Source: NORP23 sp050302475 (GTDB lineage Bacteria; Pseudomonadota; Alphaproteobacteria; Rhodobacterales; Rhodobacteraceae). From it: a stretch of DNA of 64,000 nucleotides. The DNA lies in NCBI GenBank assembly GCA_050302475.1, contig JBNLBF010000015.1, positions 4,848 to 68,847 on the forward strand, read 5' to 3'. The position numbers were made by a program, and so were the translations under genes. Shown here piece by piece: positions 49,598-58,618 of the stretch (position 1 is the stretch's first letter; every line of letters starts with the position of its first letter). The notes beneath the pieces are model-generated. The model made no database searches. It had not been told where the DNA came from and was given only the letters and a program-made list of their open reading frames with translations.

Positions 49598-50071
49598 ATG
49601 CCGCTGAGACGTATCGCCATCGTGGCGCTGATAACCTTTCTGATCGACCGGCTGGTGAAATATCTGGTGGTGGAATGGCTGGACCTCGCCGCGCGCCTCC
49701 GGCTGGAGGTCTGGGATCCCTATCTCAATCTGACCATGGCCTGGAACGAGGGCATCAATTTTGGCTGGTTTGGGGGCGAAGAAGACTGGTGGCGTTACAT
49801 CCTGATCGGTATCGCGGTTACCATCGTGCTCGTTCTGCTGTGGTGGGCGCGGAACAAACCCAGCTGGGGCATCGCTGTCAGTGTCGGCCTGATCACCGGC
49901 GGAGCCCTCGGAAATGTCGTTGACCGGTTCGTCTATGGCGCGGTGGCGGATTTCCTGAACATCACCTGCTGCGGGATCGTCAATCCCTTTGCGTTTAATG
50001 TCGCTGACATCGCAATATTCGCAGGCGCTCTGTGGTTAATCCTGTTCGCCGACCGGGCTGCGCACGGCTGA
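49598..50071 (+). CDS. lspA: Lipoprotein signal peptidase (signal peptidase II)
   Basis: 157 residues, four membrane segments. Cleaves signal peptides from prolipoproteins. Conserved pieces: WNEGINFGWF (Asn50), GGALGNVVDRFVYGAVADF (Asp118) and FNVADIAI (Asp137); the two aspartates are the catalytic dyad. Ribosome site GGAGGG. First gene of a six-gene co-directional block with two M16 peptidases, mutL, DUF3422 and a HAD protein. Confidence 0.96.
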   Translation: MPLRRIAIVALITFLIDRLVKYLVVEWLDLAARLRLEVWDPYLNLTMAWNEGINFGWFGGEEDWWRYILIGIAVTIVLVLLWWARNKPSWGIAVSVGLITGGALGNVVDRFVYGAVADFLNITCCGIVNPFAFNVADIAIFAGALWLILFADRAAHG

Positions 50072-50150
50072 CGGATGGTCACAGTTTCGTAGGTTCCGCT
50101 TGCGCACACGCTCTGGGCGACTACTGTAACCGCGAACCCCGGAGGATTTC

Positions 50151-51476
50151 ATGAACCTGTTCCGCTTTTTCGTCATCCTGTTCGCGACTCCGCTTGCCGC
50201 GCAACAGGTGCCGGTGACAACTTTCACCCTGCCCAATGGCATGGACGCCGTTGTGATCGAAGATCACCGCGCGCCTATCGCCACACATATGGTCTGGTAC
50301 AGGGTCGGTGCGGCAGACGAAGCCCCCGGAAAATCCGGCGTCGCGCATTTTCTGGAACATCTGATGTTTACCGCCACTGACGACATTGCCGAGGGCGAAT
50401 TCAGCCGGATTATCGAAGGGCTGGGCGGCAATGACAACGCGTTCACCTCTTACGACTATACCGGCTATTACCAAACCATCGCTGTCGAACATCTGGAACT
50501 GATGATGACGATGGAGGCAGATCGCATGCGTGACCTGATCCTCAATCAGGCCGCCGTCGATGTGGAACGCGAGGTTGTGCTGGCCGAACGGAACCAGCGC
50601 ACAGATAGTGAACCGGGGGCACTTTTCTCGGAGCAGCGCAACGCCGCGCAATTCATGAACCACCCTTACGGTATCCCGATCATCGGCTGGCGCCACGAAA
50701 TTGAAACGCTCGATCTTGACGACGCTGTCAATTTCTACCGCCAGTATTACGCCCCGAACAACGCCATCCTCGTTGTCGCCGGAGATGTCGATCCGGCTGA
50801 GGTCGAGGCATTGGCGCTCAAACATTACGGCCCACTTGAACCTTCCGACGGGATTTTCGAGCGCGCCCGCCCACAGGAACCGCCACAACTTTCGCCCCGC
50901 AGGTTGACTTTCACGGATCCGCGGGTGTCCAATCCCTATGTCATCCGCACCTATGGTGCACCGGAACGCAATTCCGGCGCTCAGGAAAAAGCCGCAGCAC
51001 TGACCGTTCTGGCGGAGCTTCTTGGCGGCAGTTCGCAAACTTCATTGTTGGGGCGCAAACTGCTGATCGAGGACCAAATCGCCGTCGCCGCAAGCGCCTT
51101 CTATTCCGGCACCTCCCTCGACCCCGACACGTTCGGCTTTTACGTCATGCCAACCCCGGAAACCTCGCTGGAAGAAGCAGAAGCTGCTGTTGACGCCATC
51201 ATCGCAGAATTCCTCGAAACCGGTCCCGATCCCGACCAACTGGAACGGATCAAGACACAAATCTATGCATCAGAAATCTACGCCATGGACGAAACGGCCC
51301 GCCTTGCGCGGCGGTACGGCGTTGGTCTTACCATCGGGCTAACCGTGGAAGATATCGCTGATTGGCCCACCATCCTGTCCGCCGTCACCGCCGAAGATGT
51401 CATGGACGTCGCGCGCGAGGTGTTTGTGATCGAAAATTCCGTAACCGGATATCTGATGCAGGAGGATGCAGAATGA
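50151..51476 (+). CDS. M16-family zinc peptidase, catalytic member
   Basis: 441 residues with a signal peptide (1-17, cleavage near LAAQ). Carries the inverted zinc motif HFLEH (66-70) and the downstream glutamate in REVVLAERNQR, so it should be active (pitrilysin/processing-peptidase type). The C-terminal M16 repeat follows from about 190. Its stop overlaps the start of a second M16 gene (ATGA); such pairs form a catalytic plus non-catalytic heterodimer. Periplasmic. Confidence 0.92.
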   Translation: MNLFRFFVILFATPLAAQQVPVTTFTLPNGMDAVVIEDHRAPIATHMVWYRVGAADEAPGKSGVAHFLEHLMFTATDDIAEGEFSRIIEGLGGNDNAFTSYDYTGYYQTIAVEHLELMMTMEADRMRDLILNQAAVDVEREVVLAERNQRTDSEPGALFSEQRNAAQFMNHPYGIPIIGWRHEIETLDLDDAVNFYRQYYAPNNAILVVAGDVDPAEVEALALKHYGPLEPSDGIFERARPQEPPQLSPRRLTFTDPRVSNPYVIRTYGAPERNSGAQEKAAALTVLAELLGGSSQTSLLGRKLLIEDQIAVAASAFYSGTSLDPDTFGFYVMPTPETSLEEAEAAVDAIIAEFLETGPDPDQLERIKTQIYASEIYAMDETARLARRYGVGLTIGLTVEDIADWPTILSAVTAEDVMDVAREVFVIENSVTGYLMQEDAE

Positions 51477-52768
51477 TCCGTCTGATCTTTGCCCTTTGCC
51501 TGATCGCCCTGCCCGCCCGGGCCATGATGATACAGGAGGTCACCACCGAGAGCGGTATCACCGCCTGGCTAGTGGAGGAGCATTCAATCCCGATTGTATC
51601 CATCGACATTCTGTTCCGGGGCGGCGCTGGTGTTGACCTGCCGGGCAAGGAAGGGGCAACCAATCTGATGATGGGGCTGTTGGAAGAGGGCACCGGCGAT
51701 ATGGATGCCACCGCCTATGCCGAAGCGGTCGAAACTTTGGCCGCCCGCTTCAGTTTCGATGCCAGTCGCGACACGGTTTCCGTTGAAGCGACCGTGTTGC
51801 GCGAAAATCTCGGAGATTCGATGGCGCTCTTGCGCATGGCCCTTGTGGAACCCCGATTTGATCAGGTTGCATTTGACCGGGTGCGTGGACAAGTGGAATC
51901 CATCCTCCGCTACAACGAGCGGGACCCCGGCGAAATTGCCGCTGCGCGTTTGTTCGCGGATGCTTTCCCCGACCACCCCTATGGACGAGCGGTCGAAGGC
52001 ACGCTCGAAAGTATTACCGCCCTTTCACCTGCAGACATGCACGAAGCCCGCGAACGCGCGCTTGTGCAGTCCCGCGTCTTTGTGGGCGTTGTTGGAGACA
52101 TCACCGCTGACGAGCTGGTTATCCTCTTGGATAACCTGCTGGGCGATCTGCCGATGGACGGACCGGACCTGCCCGCAGACACCACCACACAGGCAGAACC
52201 GGGTGTGACCGTAATTAACTTCCCTTCCCCGCAGTCGAACGCCTATCTGGCGCATGAAAGCATCGCGCGGGATCATCCAGATTATATCCCGCTCTATATT
52301 CTCAACCATATTTTCGGCACGGGGTTCGTGTCTCGTCTCAATCAGGAAGTCCGCGAGAAACGCGGTCTGACCTATGGCGTCGGCAGCTTCCTTGTTCCAT
52401 TCCAGAATGCCTCTCTGCACATGGCCTCACTTGCGAGTGAAAACGCGAAAATGGCCGAAGCGCTGGAGGTCATTCAGGCCGAATGGACGCGACTGGCAGA
52501 AGATGGCGTAACGGCAGAGGAGCTGGATGCAGCGAAGAAATACCTTACCGGGTCATATGCGCTGCGGTTTGACAGCAATGCGGCAATTGCCTCGGGACTG
52601 GCAGGGTTGCAATTTGGCGGTCTACCGATCGACTATATCAACACGCGCAATGATATGGTGAATGCCGTTACGCTGGACGACATCAATCGCGTTGCCCGCG
52701 AGCATCTGAAACCCGATCAGTTGCAAATCGTTGTGGTTGGCCAACCTGACGGCCTTACGTCAGAATAA
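51473..52768 (+). CDS. M16-family peptidase-like partner, non-catalytic
   Basis: 431 residues with a signal peptide (1-17, LPARA). Same fold as the preceding gene, but the zinc motif HxxEH is missing: the equivalent position reads NLMMGLLEEG. The C-terminal M16 signature REKRGLTYGV is intact. It is therefore a structural partner of the upstream active peptidase, to which it is coupled by a four-base overlap. Confidence 0.92.
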   Translation: MIRLIFALCLIALPARAMMIQEVTTESGITAWLVEEHSIPIVSIDILFRGGAGVDLPGKEGATNLMMGLLEEGTGDMDATAYAEAVETLAARFSFDASRDTVSVEATVLRENLGDSMALLRMALVEPRFDQVAFDRVRGQVESILRYNERDPGEIAAARLFADAFPDHPYGRAVEGTLESITALSPADMHEARERALVQSRVFVGVVGDITADELVILLDNLLGDLPMDGPDLPADTTTQAEPGVTVINFPSPQSNAYLAHESIARDHPDYIPLYILNHIFGTGFVSRLNQEVREKRGLTYGVGSFLVPFQNASLHMASLASENAKMAEALEVIQAEWTRLAEDGVTAEELDAAKKYLTGSYALRFDSNAAIASGLAGLQFGGLPIDYINTRNDMVNAVTLDDINRVAREHLKPDQLQIVVVGQPDGLTSE

Positions 52769-52809
52769 CGCATTTCAGAATCGCCTCCGTTCATGCTACA
52801 AATTGTGGC

Positions 52810-54642
52810 ATGAACGCCTTTGACCCCAATATATCGCAACGCCAGCCCATAAGGCAGCTGGACGATGCCGCCGCCAACCGCATCGCTGCGGGCGAGGTTG
52901 TGGAACGTCCGGCCTCTGCTGTGAAGGAGCTGGTGGAAAATGCGCTGGATGCGGGGGCTGGGCGGATTGATGTGGCCTATGCCGATGGGGGAAAGACCCT
53001 GATCCGCGTGAGCGACGACGGCCACGGCATCCCGGCGGACGAACTGCCGCTTGCCCTGTCCCGCCACGCAACATCGAAAATCGACGGGTCCGATTTGCTG
53101 AATATTCGGTCGTTCGGGTTTCGTGGAGAGGCTTTGCCCTCGCTTGGCGCTGTCGGGCGGCTGATGATTACGTCGCGGTTCGGGGCGGACGACGCAGCAC
53201 GTATCGCCGTCAATGGCGGCGCGATTGGCGCGGTCGAACCCGCGGCACTGTCGCGTGGCACCGTCGTAGAACTGCGTGACCTGTTCCATGCCACCCCCGC
53301 CCGCCTGAAATTCCTGCGCACCGACCGGGCCGAAGCGCAAGCGATCAACGACGTAATCAAGCGCCTTGCCATGGCGGAACCGTCCGTGGGCTTCACGCTG
53401 CGCGATGTATCCGGTGGCGGCGATGGCAAGCTGAAGTTCCGTGCAGACCCTGAAACCGGCGACATGTTCGACGCGCTGGCGGGGCGGTTGCGCAATATCA
53501 TAGGCGCGGATTTCATCGAAAACGCCCTACCGATTGATGCGGAGCGTGAAGGCTTGACGCTGACGGGCTTCGCGGCCCTGCCGACCTATTCGCGAGGCGC
53601 GGCGGTGGCGCAATTCCTGTTCGTCAATGGCCGCCCGGTTCGTGACAAACTGTTGATCGGGGCGCTGCGCGGGGCCTATGCCGATTTCCTCAGCCGCGAC
53701 CGGCATCCCGCCGTTGCCCTGTTCCTGACCTGCGACCCCGAACGCGTTGATGTCAACGTTCACCCAGCCAAGGCCGAGGTCCGGTTTCGCGAACCCGGCG
53801 TAGCGCGCGGGCTGATCGTTTCCGCGCTGAAACATGCCCTGGCCGAGGCCGGGCATCGCGCCTCCACCACCGTCTCCAACGCCACGCTTGGTGCGTTCCG
53901 TCCGGAAACGCCGGGACGTTATCAGATGGACCTCGCGTCGCGCAATAACCTGTCCTATCAGCAGTCCGACAGGGCGCAATCCGGTTTCTCCGAAATGCCA
54001 CCGATGGCGCGGGTGGAACCCGTGCCCAGCGCCGAGGAGACCTCGCAGGAGGTTGCCGAGGCGCTTCCTCTCGGCGCGGCGCGGGCACAATTGCACGAAA
54101 ATTACATTGTCGCGCAAACCGAGGATGGCATGATCCTTGTGGACGCCCACGCCGCCCACGAACGGCTGGTTTACGAAAAGCTAAAGGCGCAGATGGCCGA
54201 AAATGGTGTCGCCGCGCAGGCACTGCTGATCCCGGAAATTGTGGAACTCGGTGCAGATGACCGCGCCGCAATCCTCGATGCTGCCGAAAGCCTCTCGGCC
54301 CTCGGTCTGACCATCGAACCTTTCGGCGGCAATGCCGTCTGTGTCCGTGAAACCCCTGCCATCCTTGGCGAAGTCAATGCCAGCGCTATGATCCACGATA
54401 TCCTAGACGAATTGTCCGACCTGGGCCAAACGCAAACCGTTCAGGACAGGATAGAGGCGATCCTGTCGCGCGTTGCCTGTCATGGCTCGGTCCGCACGGG
54501 CCGGCGCATGTCCGCCCCCGAAATGAACGCGCTCCTGCGCGAGATGGAGGCTACTCCCCATTCCGGCCAGTGCAACCATGGTCGCCCCACTTACGTGAAA
54601 CTGAAAATGACTGATATCGAACGGCTGTTCGGGCGGAGCTGA
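52810..54642 (+). CDS. mutL: DNA mismatch repair protein MutL
   Basis: 610 residues. N-terminal GHKL ATPase: GEVVERPASAVKELVENALDAG, DDGHGI and the RGEALPSLGAV lid; C-terminal dimerisation domain from about 430. The C-terminal motif QCNHGRPTYVKL and the DxHAAHER segment indicate an endonuclease-type MutL (with ...VDAHAAHERLVYEKL), typical of bacteria without MutH. Its stop overlaps the DUF3422 start (TGATG). Confidence 0.97.
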   Translation: MNAFDPNISQRQPIRQLDDAAANRIAAGEVVERPASAVKELVENALDAGAGRIDVAYADGGKTLIRVSDDGHGIPADELPLALSRHATSKIDGSDLLNIRSFGFRGEALPSLGAVGRLMITSRFGADDAARIAVNGGAIGAVEPAALSRGTVVELRDLFHATPARLKFLRTDRAEAQAINDVIKRLAMAEPSVGFTLRDVSGGGDGKLKFRADPETGDMFDALAGRLRNIIGADFIENALPIDAEREGLTLTGFAALPTYSRGAAVAQFLFVNGRPVRDKLLIGALRGAYADFLSRDRHPAVALFLTCDPERVDVNVHPAKAEVRFREPGVARGLIVSALKHALAEAGHRASTTVSNATLGAFRPETPGRYQMDLASRNNLSYQQSDRAQSGFSEMPPMARVEPVPSAEETSQEVAEALPLGAARAQLHENYIVAQTEDGMILVDAHAAHERLVYEKLKAQMAENGVAAQALLIPEIVELGADDRAAILDAAESLSALGLTIEPFGGNAVCVRETPAILGEVNASAMIHDILDELSDLGQTQTVQDRIEAILSRVACHGSVRTGRRMSAPEMNALLREMEATPHSGQCNHGRPTYVKLKMTDIERLFGRS

Positions 54643-55916
54643 TGGAAACGCCACAACGATATGCGCTGAACAATGAACTGCATGCGCGCCCGTTCCCACA
54701 GCTGACCTCTCCGTCGCACGCCGTTTATCTGGCGGTCAGAAAACCCAACGAGACACCGGATCGAAGCGCGGAACGTGTCCATTTGCTCACCCTACTCGAC
54801 CGGTTTGGCACCGCCCATCCTGCGCCCGACGCCGTGCATTTTTCCGGCCAGATCGGACGGCATCAGCTAAAATGGGAGATGCACACCGAATTCGTGACTT
54901 ACACGGTCTTCTCGGATGACACGACCACTACGCCGTTTGCCAAAACCCTGTTCGATGTCTTCCCCGCCGACTGGCTGGAGGGCGCAGGCGAGGTGCTTAC
55001 CTCTGCCATCGTCTGGATCGAACCGGTCAAAGACGAGGTCGCGCGGGACAAGATCATCACGGGCCATATGCCGGTCTGGTTTGTCCCTGAAAGCCTTGCC
55101 GTGTCCGAAGTTGTCGATCAGGAGGCGACGATCGCCGGTGATTTCCGCATCGACGAAAACGGACATGTCCGGTTTGCCGTCCTAACCACCCCCGGTATCG
55201 GCCAACGCCGGTTGGGCCGGATCGTCCAGCGCCTGCTGGAGATCGAGACCTATCAGGCGGCCTCCATGCTGACCTTGCCCGTTGCCCGTCAGGTTGCCAT
55301 GCGCGTGTCGGAACTGGACAGTGAATTGTCAACGCTGGTGCAGGACATGTCGGATCAGAATGGCGATGATACGGATACACTCGACCGTTTGCTGATGATG
55401 TCAGCGGAGATCGAGTTGCTGTCCTCCTCCACCGCCTACCGGTTTGGTGCTGCGGGCGCGTATGAGGCGATCGTGAACCACCGGATCGAGGTTCTGCGCG
55501 AAACCCGGATCGGCGGACGGCAAACCTTCGGCGAATTCATGATGCGGCGCTATGATCCGGCGATGCGGACTTGTCGCTCGGCGGAATGGCGGCTCTCCAG
55601 TCTATCCTCGCGTGCCGAACGGGCGGCTGATCTGCTGCGAACCCGCGTGGATGTTGAAGCCAACGAACAAAATTCCGAAGTTCTCAAACAAATGGACCGT
55701 CGCGCCGAATTGCAGTTGCGGCTGCAGGAAACCGTCGAAGGCCTGTCAGTGGTGGCGATCAGCTACTACGCTGTTGGGCTGGTCGGTTACCTGATCGGTC
55801 CCGCTGAAAAACTGCTGGGTATCTCCAAAAGCTGGCTGATGGCCGGGGTCACTATTCCTGTCGTCATGCTCGTGTATCTGGCCATCCGGCGCATCCGCAA
55901 AAGGATGGGTCATTGA
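54642..55916 (+). CDS. DUF3422-family membrane-anchored protein
   Basis: 424 residues, DUF3422. A soluble N-terminal part (RYALNNELHARPFPQL start, then LKWEMHTEFVTYTVF) followed by a helical region and two C-terminal membrane segments (about 370-415). Alphaproteobacteria carry this family as a conserved unknown; an association with membrane or respiratory functions is only inferred. Coupled to mutL and to the HAD gene by base overlaps. Confidence 0.9.
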   Translation: METPQRYALNNELHARPFPQLTSPSHAVYLAVRKPNETPDRSAERVHLLTLLDRFGTAHPAPDAVHFSGQIGRHQLKWEMHTEFVTYTVFSDDTTTTPFAKTLFDVFPADWLEGAGEVLTSAIVWIEPVKDEVARDKIITGHMPVWFVPESLAVSEVVDQEATIAGDFRIDENGHVRFAVLTTPGIGQRRLGRIVQRLLEIETYQAASMLTLPVARQVAMRVSELDSELSTLVQDMSDQNGDDTDTLDRLLMMSAEIELLSSSTAYRFGAAGAYEAIVNHRIEVLRETRIGGRQTFGEFMMRRYDPAMRTCRSAEWRLSSLSSRAERAADLLRTRVDVEANEQNSEVLKQMDRRAELQLRLQETVEGLSVVAISYYAVGLVGYLIGPAEKLLGISKSWLMAGVTIPVVMLVYLAIRRIRKRMGH

Positions 55917-56524
55917 CCCCGAAGGCGATCATTTTCGATATCGGCAACGTCCTGATCACCTGGCATCCGGAACGGGTCTACGATCAACTGATGACCAAAA
56001 ACGCCCGGCGGAAAATGTTTGCCGAGGTCGATTTGCACGAAATGAATGATCGGATCGACAAGGGCGCGAATTGGCGGGATACCGTCTATGAAACGGCCGA
56101 AAAATACCCACAGTACCGCGATATGATCCGCCTGTGGCATGACCGCTGGGAGGAAATGGCAAGTCCCTCCATCCCTGGCAGCTGGATCATTCTTCAGGCG
56201 CTGCGCGCTGCAAAAATACCAGTATTCGCCCTGTCGAATTTTGGTATCCAAACCTTCGATTTCGCCGAAGCCCTTTACCCTGAGCTCGCCGATTTCGACC
56301 GGCGCTATATCTCGGGCCATATAGGTGTGACCAAGCCCGACCCGACGATTTACGAATTGGTCGAGAAGGACAGCGACCTCTCTGGCGCTGACCTGTTCTT
56401 CACCGACGACCGTCCTGAAAATATCGACGCGGCAGCAGCGCGGGGCTGGCAAACGCATTTGTTTGAAGGGCCGGAAGGGCTGGCGCTTCGCCTTTCCGAA
56501 ATGGGATTCATTTTACAGTCGTAA
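55913..56524 (+). CDS. HAD-family hydrolase
   Basis: 203 residues starting with TTG at 55913, overlapping the DUF3422 stop (TTGA). HAD motif I is FDIGNVLI, motif II ALSNFG, motif III around KPDPTIYEL and motif IV FFTDDRPENI. The pattern is that of YihX-type sugar phosphatases (alpha-D-glucose-1-phosphate phosphatase) and haloacid-dehalogenase-like proteins. The actual substrate is not shown. Last gene of the lspA-to-HAD block. Confidence 0.9.
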   Translation: MTPKAIIFDIGNVLITWHPERVYDQLMTKNARRKMFAEVDLHEMNDRIDKGANWRDTVYETAEKYPQYRDMIRLWHDRWEEMASPSIPGSWIILQALRAAKIPVFALSNFGIQTFDFAEALYPELADFDRRYISGHIGVTKPDPTIYELVEKDSDLSGADLFFTDDRPENIDAAAARGWQTHLFEGPEGLALRLSEMGFILQS

Positions 56525-56584
56525 AACGGATTTTGATAAATCGAAATCTCGCAGTATCCTCCCAGATAAAGTGGGGGAGTTAAC

Positions 56585-57022
56585 ATGAACGAGACAAAGA
56601 AAACGCCTTGGCATATCTGGGTTGTGGGGATTGTATCCCTGTTATGGAACGCCATGGGCGCACTGGATTACGCGATGACGCAATTCCGCGTCGAGAGCTA
56701 TATGGGTCAGTTTACCGAAGAGCAGCTCGCCTTTTTCTACAGCTTCCCAAGCTGGGTACAGGCAACATGGGCGATTGCCGTCTGGGGCGCGGTGCTGGGC
56801 TCGATCCTGATCCTGCTACGCAAGAAACTGGCCGTGCCGGTTTTCTGGGTCGCGCTGATCGCGATGGTGCTGACCTCTATTCACAATTTCTTCCTGTCCG
56901 AAGTCAGCATGACCGATATCGCGGGAACCGGGGCACTCGTCTTCTCGCTGGCGATATTCGTAGTGTCCGTATTGCTGGTGATTTACGCAACCGTGCAGTC
57001 CAGAAATGGCAATTTGCGGTAG
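56585..57022 (+). CDS. Four-pass membrane protein, unknown
   Basis: 145 residues with four hydrophobic segments (about 12-30, 55-75, 82-100 and 112-135). A polar segment (MTQFRVESYMGQFTEEQLAFFYSFPSWVQ) lies between the first two. I do not recognise the family securely; homologues are often mislabelled 'sugar transporter'. The ribosome site is GGGGGAG-like. It ends 144 bases before xylB on the same strand, but a separate promoter for xylB is likely. Confidence 0.75.
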   Translation: MNETKKTPWHIWVVGIVSLLWNAMGALDYAMTQFRVESYMGQFTEEQLAFFYSFPSWVQATWAIAVWGAVLGSILILLRKKLAVPVFWVALIAMVLTSIHNFFLSEVSMTDIAGTGALVFSLAIFVVSVLLVIYATVQSRNGNLR

Positions 57023-57031
57023 CATTTACGC

Positions 57032-57043
57032 ATTATCGATAAT
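57032..57043. promoter_or_regulatory. Palindrome upstream of xylB
   Basis: Perfect 12-bp palindrome ATTATCGATAAT, just after the membrane-protein stop and about 60 bases upstream of the candidate xylB promoter. Suits an operator for a sugar repressor, but no regulator gene is adjacent. Confidence 0.35.
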
Positions 57044-57102
57044 ATTGCTTGAAATGTTGCACTGAATCAGGCGGGTTGGCGATTGGAAAAGCGTCATCCC
57101 GC

Positions 57103-57131
57103 TTGAATTATTTTAGGTAGTGAATTAAAAG
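57103..57131 (+). promoter_or_regulatory. Candidate xylB-xylA promoter
   Basis: TTGAAT (57103-57108), 17-base spacer, TAAAAG (57126-57131), followed by a GGGAGG ribosome site before the xylB ATG at 57167. Assigned by eye. Confidence 0.4.
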
Positions 57132-57166
57132 AGTGAGAATCCGCAAATCGCGGTCAGGGAGGAATC

Positions 57167-58618
57167 ATGTATCTGGGATTGGACCTCGGCACGTCCGGGC
57201 TAAAGGGTATGCTGATCGACGACGCGCAAAATGTCGTCGCATCAAAGAATGCCAGCATCGACGGGCAGCGCCCGCATTCCGGCTGGTCGGAACAAAATCC
57301 CGCCGATTGGATTACCGCCTGTGAATCCGTAATGGATGCGCTGTCCGCAGATCATCCTGCGGAAATGTCGGCGCTGAAGGGTATCGGTCTTTCGGGCCAT
57401 ATGCACGGCGCGACGATCCTTGGTGCAGATGATAAACCGCTCCGCCCCTGTATCATGTGGAACGACACACGTTCCTACGCCGAGGCTGCCGAACTCGACG
57501 CCAACCCGATCTTTCGGGACCTGTCCGGCAATATCGTTTTCCCCGGTTTCACCGCGCCAAAACTGGTTTGGGTGAAGAATAACGAGCCGGACGTATTCGC
57601 GAAGGTCGCCAAAGTCCTTCTGCCGAAAGACTACCTGCGCCTTTGGCTATCCGGCGAGCATATCTCCGAAATGTCGGATAGTGCAGGAACGTCATGGCTC
57701 GACGTTGGCAAACGTGATTGGTCGGACGACCTGCTGTCCGCCACGGACCTGACGCGCGATCACATGCCCTCGCTTGTCGAAGGATCACAGGTAGGTGGCA
57801 CGCTTCGCGATGACCTCGCGGCCCGCTGGAAATTGCCCAAGGGCATCGTGATTGCCGGGGGTGCTGGCGACAATGCGGCCTCAGCCATCGGGATGGGTAC
57901 GATCAAGGCTGGGCAGGCGTTTGTGTCGCTTGGCACATCGGGCGTGGTGTTCGCCGCAAACGACTCTTACCTGCCGAAACCGGAATCCGCCGTGCATGCC
58001 TTCTGCCACGCGCTGCCAAACAAATGGCACCAGATGGGGGTTATTCTGGCGGCAACTGACGGCCTCAACTGGTATTCCCGCATCACCGGGGTGAAGCCAT
58101 CAGACCTGACCGGAGAATTGGGTGACCTGCAGACCCCCGGCGCCACGCTGTTCCTGCCCTATCTGGGTGGTGAGCGCACACCGCACAACGACGCCGCCAT
58201 CCGTGGCGCGTTCCTGAACCTCAGCCACACCGACGACCGCGCCGCGCTGACCCGCGCCGTGTTGGAAGGGGTTGCGTTTGCGCTTGTCGACAACCTCAAC
58301 GCGCTGAAATCCGCGGGCACCAACATCGACCGGATGCTGGCCGTTGGTGGTGGGTCCATGTCCAACTACTGGCTTCAAGTCATAGCGACCGCCATGAACC
58401 TGCCCATTGACGTCCCCAAAGACGGCGATTTCGGCGCTGCCTTCGGCGCCGCCCGCCTCGGCCTCCTCGCCGCAACGGGACAGGATCCCGAAACCATCTG
58501 CACCGGGCCCGCGATCGACCATACGATTGACCCCGATGCCAGCCTCACCTCCGCCTTCGCGGATGCCTATCAACGTTTCAAAGCCGCCTATCCGGCCCTA
58601 AAGGGAGCATCAATATGA
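57167..58618 (+). CDS. xylB: Xylulokinase
   Basis: 483 residues, FGGY kinase. Phosphorylates D-xylulose to xylulose-5-phosphate. N-terminal GLDLGTSGLKG, the substrate motif SGHMHGAT (76-83), and catalytic Asp235 in GGAGDNAASA, plus the C-terminal AVGGGSMSNYWLQV nucleotide site. Coupled to xylA by a four-base overlap (ATGA). No xylose transporter or XylR regulator is in the window. Confidence 0.96.
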   Translation: MYLGLDLGTSGLKGMLIDDAQNVVASKNASIDGQRPHSGWSEQNPADWITACESVMDALSADHPAEMSALKGIGLSGHMHGATILGADDKPLRPCIMWNDTRSYAEAAELDANPIFRDLSGNIVFPGFTAPKLVWVKNNEPDVFAKVAKVLLPKDYLRLWLSGEHISEMSDSAGTSWLDVGKRDWSDDLLSATDLTRDHMPSLVEGSQVGGTLRDDLAARWKLPKGIVIAGGAGDNAASAIGMGTIKAGQAFVSLGTSGVVFAANDSYLPKPESAVHAFCHALPNKWHQMGVILAATDGLNWYSRITGVKPSDLTGELGDLQTPGATLFLPYLGGERTPHNDAAIRGAFLNLSHTDDRAALTRAVLEGVAFALVDNLNALKSAGTNIDRMLAVGGGSMSNYWLQVIATAMNLPIDVPKDGDFGAAFGAARLGLLAATGQDPETICTGPAIDHTIDPDASLTSAFADAYQRFKAAYPALKGASI

